Below are positions 15,722 through 16,638 of a DNA stretch of 16,638 nucleotides, in pieces; within the stretch, counting starts at the first letter, position 1, and every line of letters begins with the position of its first letter. Where the stretch lies: positions 1 to 16,638 of the forward strand of contig CAYZRS010000092.1 of assembly GCA_964480915.1 (NCBI GenBank), read 5' to 3'. A program made the translations under genes and the position numbers. Source of the stretch: CAWGCE01 sp964480915 (lineage in GTDB: Bacteria > Planctomycetota > Planctomycetia > Pirellulales > Pirellulaceae). A model generated the notes under the pieces. It made no database searches. It was not told where the DNA came from and worked only from the letters and a program-made list of their open reading frames with translations.

Positions 15722-15962
15722 GGGACCTTGGGAGTGGCGAAATTGGACGGATGGAATGGGAAAAATGAACTTGAAATGGGTCGCACTTCACGAAGGTTTT
15801 GTCGGTTGAGCGAATGATGACCGACACTCAAAACGGCCGCAAGAGTCTAGTTTTAGGCGAGTTGTATCGATGTTAGTTCCGGCAAGCTGCGAAGGGTTTA
15901 CCGCGAACTCTTGATGAATCGGAAAAAACTTTGGCAAAAGCTCGTGAAACGATCCTGAGCTG
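15722..15962. other. Region between VKOR-DsbA gene and rRNA promoter
   Basis: This 241-bp stretch and the rRNA leader after it form the 587-bp gap before 16S. It holds the upstream region of the divergent VKOR-DsbA gene, an inverted repeat GTCGGT/ACCGAC at 15801-15806 and 15820-15825, and an A-rich patch at 15923-15940 (AAAAAACTTTGGCAAAAG) that lies roughly 55-75 bp before the predicted rRNA start and may act as an UP element. Open frames here have no protein-like character. Confidence 0.5.
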
Positions 15963-15990
15963 TTGACAGTTATCCCGAGTCAGGTAATAT
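15963..15990 (+). promoter_or_regulatory. rRNA promoter
   Basis: A perfect TTGACA -35 box (15963-15968) and TAATAT -10 box (15985-15990) are separated by 16 bp, the best promoter in the window. Transcription should begin near 15997, giving a leader of about 310 nt before 16S. The A-rich patch upstream would fit an UP element, as is usual for rRNA promoters. Confidence 0.85.
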
Positions 15991-15996
15991 TCTTAG

Positions 15997-16050
15997 ACCC
16001 GAGGGGATGGTTGGTTTCGGCCAGTCGAGAACCTCGGGTTTGTTCTTTGA
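15997..16050 (+). promoter_or_regulatory. rRNA leader hairpin and boxA antitermination site
   Basis: ACCCGAGG (15997-16004) pairs perfectly with CCTCGGGT (16032-16039) right at the predicted transcript start. TGTTCTTTGA at 16041-16050 follows, close to the boxA sequence bound by NusB/S10 in bacterial rrn leaders. Stem-loop then boxA is the order known from E. coli rrn leaders (boxB-boxA). Function is inferred from position and similarity. Confidence 0.65.
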
Positions 16051-16260
16051 AAATTTGGTAGATGAACCTCTTCGTTGTTTTCTTTGGGAAACAATATTTA
16101 GCCAGCATGAGACTGTGCTTTCCGGGGCATTTGGGTGTGACCGCTCGAATGTCATCGGTGAAAATGATTGTGGTTCGGTTGAGATTAATTTCGCAAAGGG
16201 ATTAGGTTCCCTGGACTGAATCACGAGCAAATTTCAAACTTTAAATTGGCTTGTCATCTG

Positions 16261-16286
16261 TGTCCTTTGACAGTTCTTCGGAACTG
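16261..16286 (+). promoter_or_regulatory. Second boxA-like site and UUCG hairpin before 16S
   Basis: TGTCCTTTGA at 16261-16270 resembles boxA again. It is followed immediately by CAGTTC-TTCG-GAACTG (16271-16286), a perfect 6-bp stem closed by the very stable C(UUCG)G tetraloop, ending about 22 nt before the mature 16S 5' end. It may guide leader folding or 16S processing; that role is inference. Confidence 0.5.
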
Positions 16287-16308
16287 GCATTGAGATGCAG
16301 TAAGTATT

Positions 16309-16638
<330 letters not shown>

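Noticed and set aside
16007..16219. 70-aa plus-strand frame before 16S
   Set aside because: It falls wholly in the rRNA leader between the promoter and 16S and includes the boxA site.

Overview
The window looks like chromosomal DNA from a planctomycete, probably of the Pirellulaceae or a close relative. Five things point there. A zinc-knuckle/Ser-Thr kinase/TPR protein opens the window. One protein starts with the planctomycete FEPLESRLLM-type N-terminal motif followed by dockerin repeats. Another ends in a PEP-CTERM sorting tail. A VKOR-DsbA fusion is present. The 5' third of a 16S rRNA at the right edge ends in GAGACACTGCCCAGACAC, as planctomycete 16S genes do, rather than the usual GAGACACGGTCCAGACTC. 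No taxon search was possible, so this is judged from motifs.

Layout. 1-2712 (+): membrane-anchored Ser/Thr kinase with C-terminal TPRs, cut by the left edge. 2927-4405 (+): the ribosome-associated GTPase HflX with an unusual acidic tail. 4418-5197 (+): an SDR oxidoreductase, 12 nt behind hflX and probably in its operon. 5198-5632: non-coding stretch with a weak terminator and a REP-like GC hairpin. 5633-7045 (+): an HHxxxDG acyltransferase resembling wax ester synthase/DGAT or condensation proteins. 7070-8029 (-): an exported dockerin protein, convergent with the acyltransferase. 8030-8434: divergent promoter region. 8435-10105 (+): a long-chain acyl-CoA synthetase. 10322-12304 (+): a long-chain fatty alcohol oxidase of the GMC family. 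12548-13126 (+): a small secreted PEP-CTERM protein preceded by a strong terminator-like hairpin. 13194-14108 (+): a GIY-YIG domain protein that seems to carry a signal peptide. 14267-15721 (-): a VKOR-DsbA disulfide-forming fusion. 15722-16308: rRNA control region with a near-consensus promoter, a hairpin, boxA and a UUCG hairpin. 16309-16638: 16S rRNA, running off the right edge.

How the genes may work together. Acyl-CoA synthetase, fatty alcohol oxidase and the WS/DGAT-like acyltransferase act on the same pool of fatty acids, acyl-CoAs and long-chain alcohols. The 6.7-kb stretch 5633-12304 may be a neutral-lipid or fatty-alcohol neighbourhood, although it is not one operon. The dockerin, PEP-CTERM and VKOR-DsbA genes all concern exported proteins. 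HflX-SDR and the 16S gene are housekeeping. I see no defence system, CRISPR array, phage, transposase or tRNA. The points I would check first are the terminator-like leader of the PEP-CTERM gene, the apparently secreted GIY-YIG protein, the cysteine cluster in the alcohol oxidase, the lipid gene grouping and the architecture of the 16S leader.
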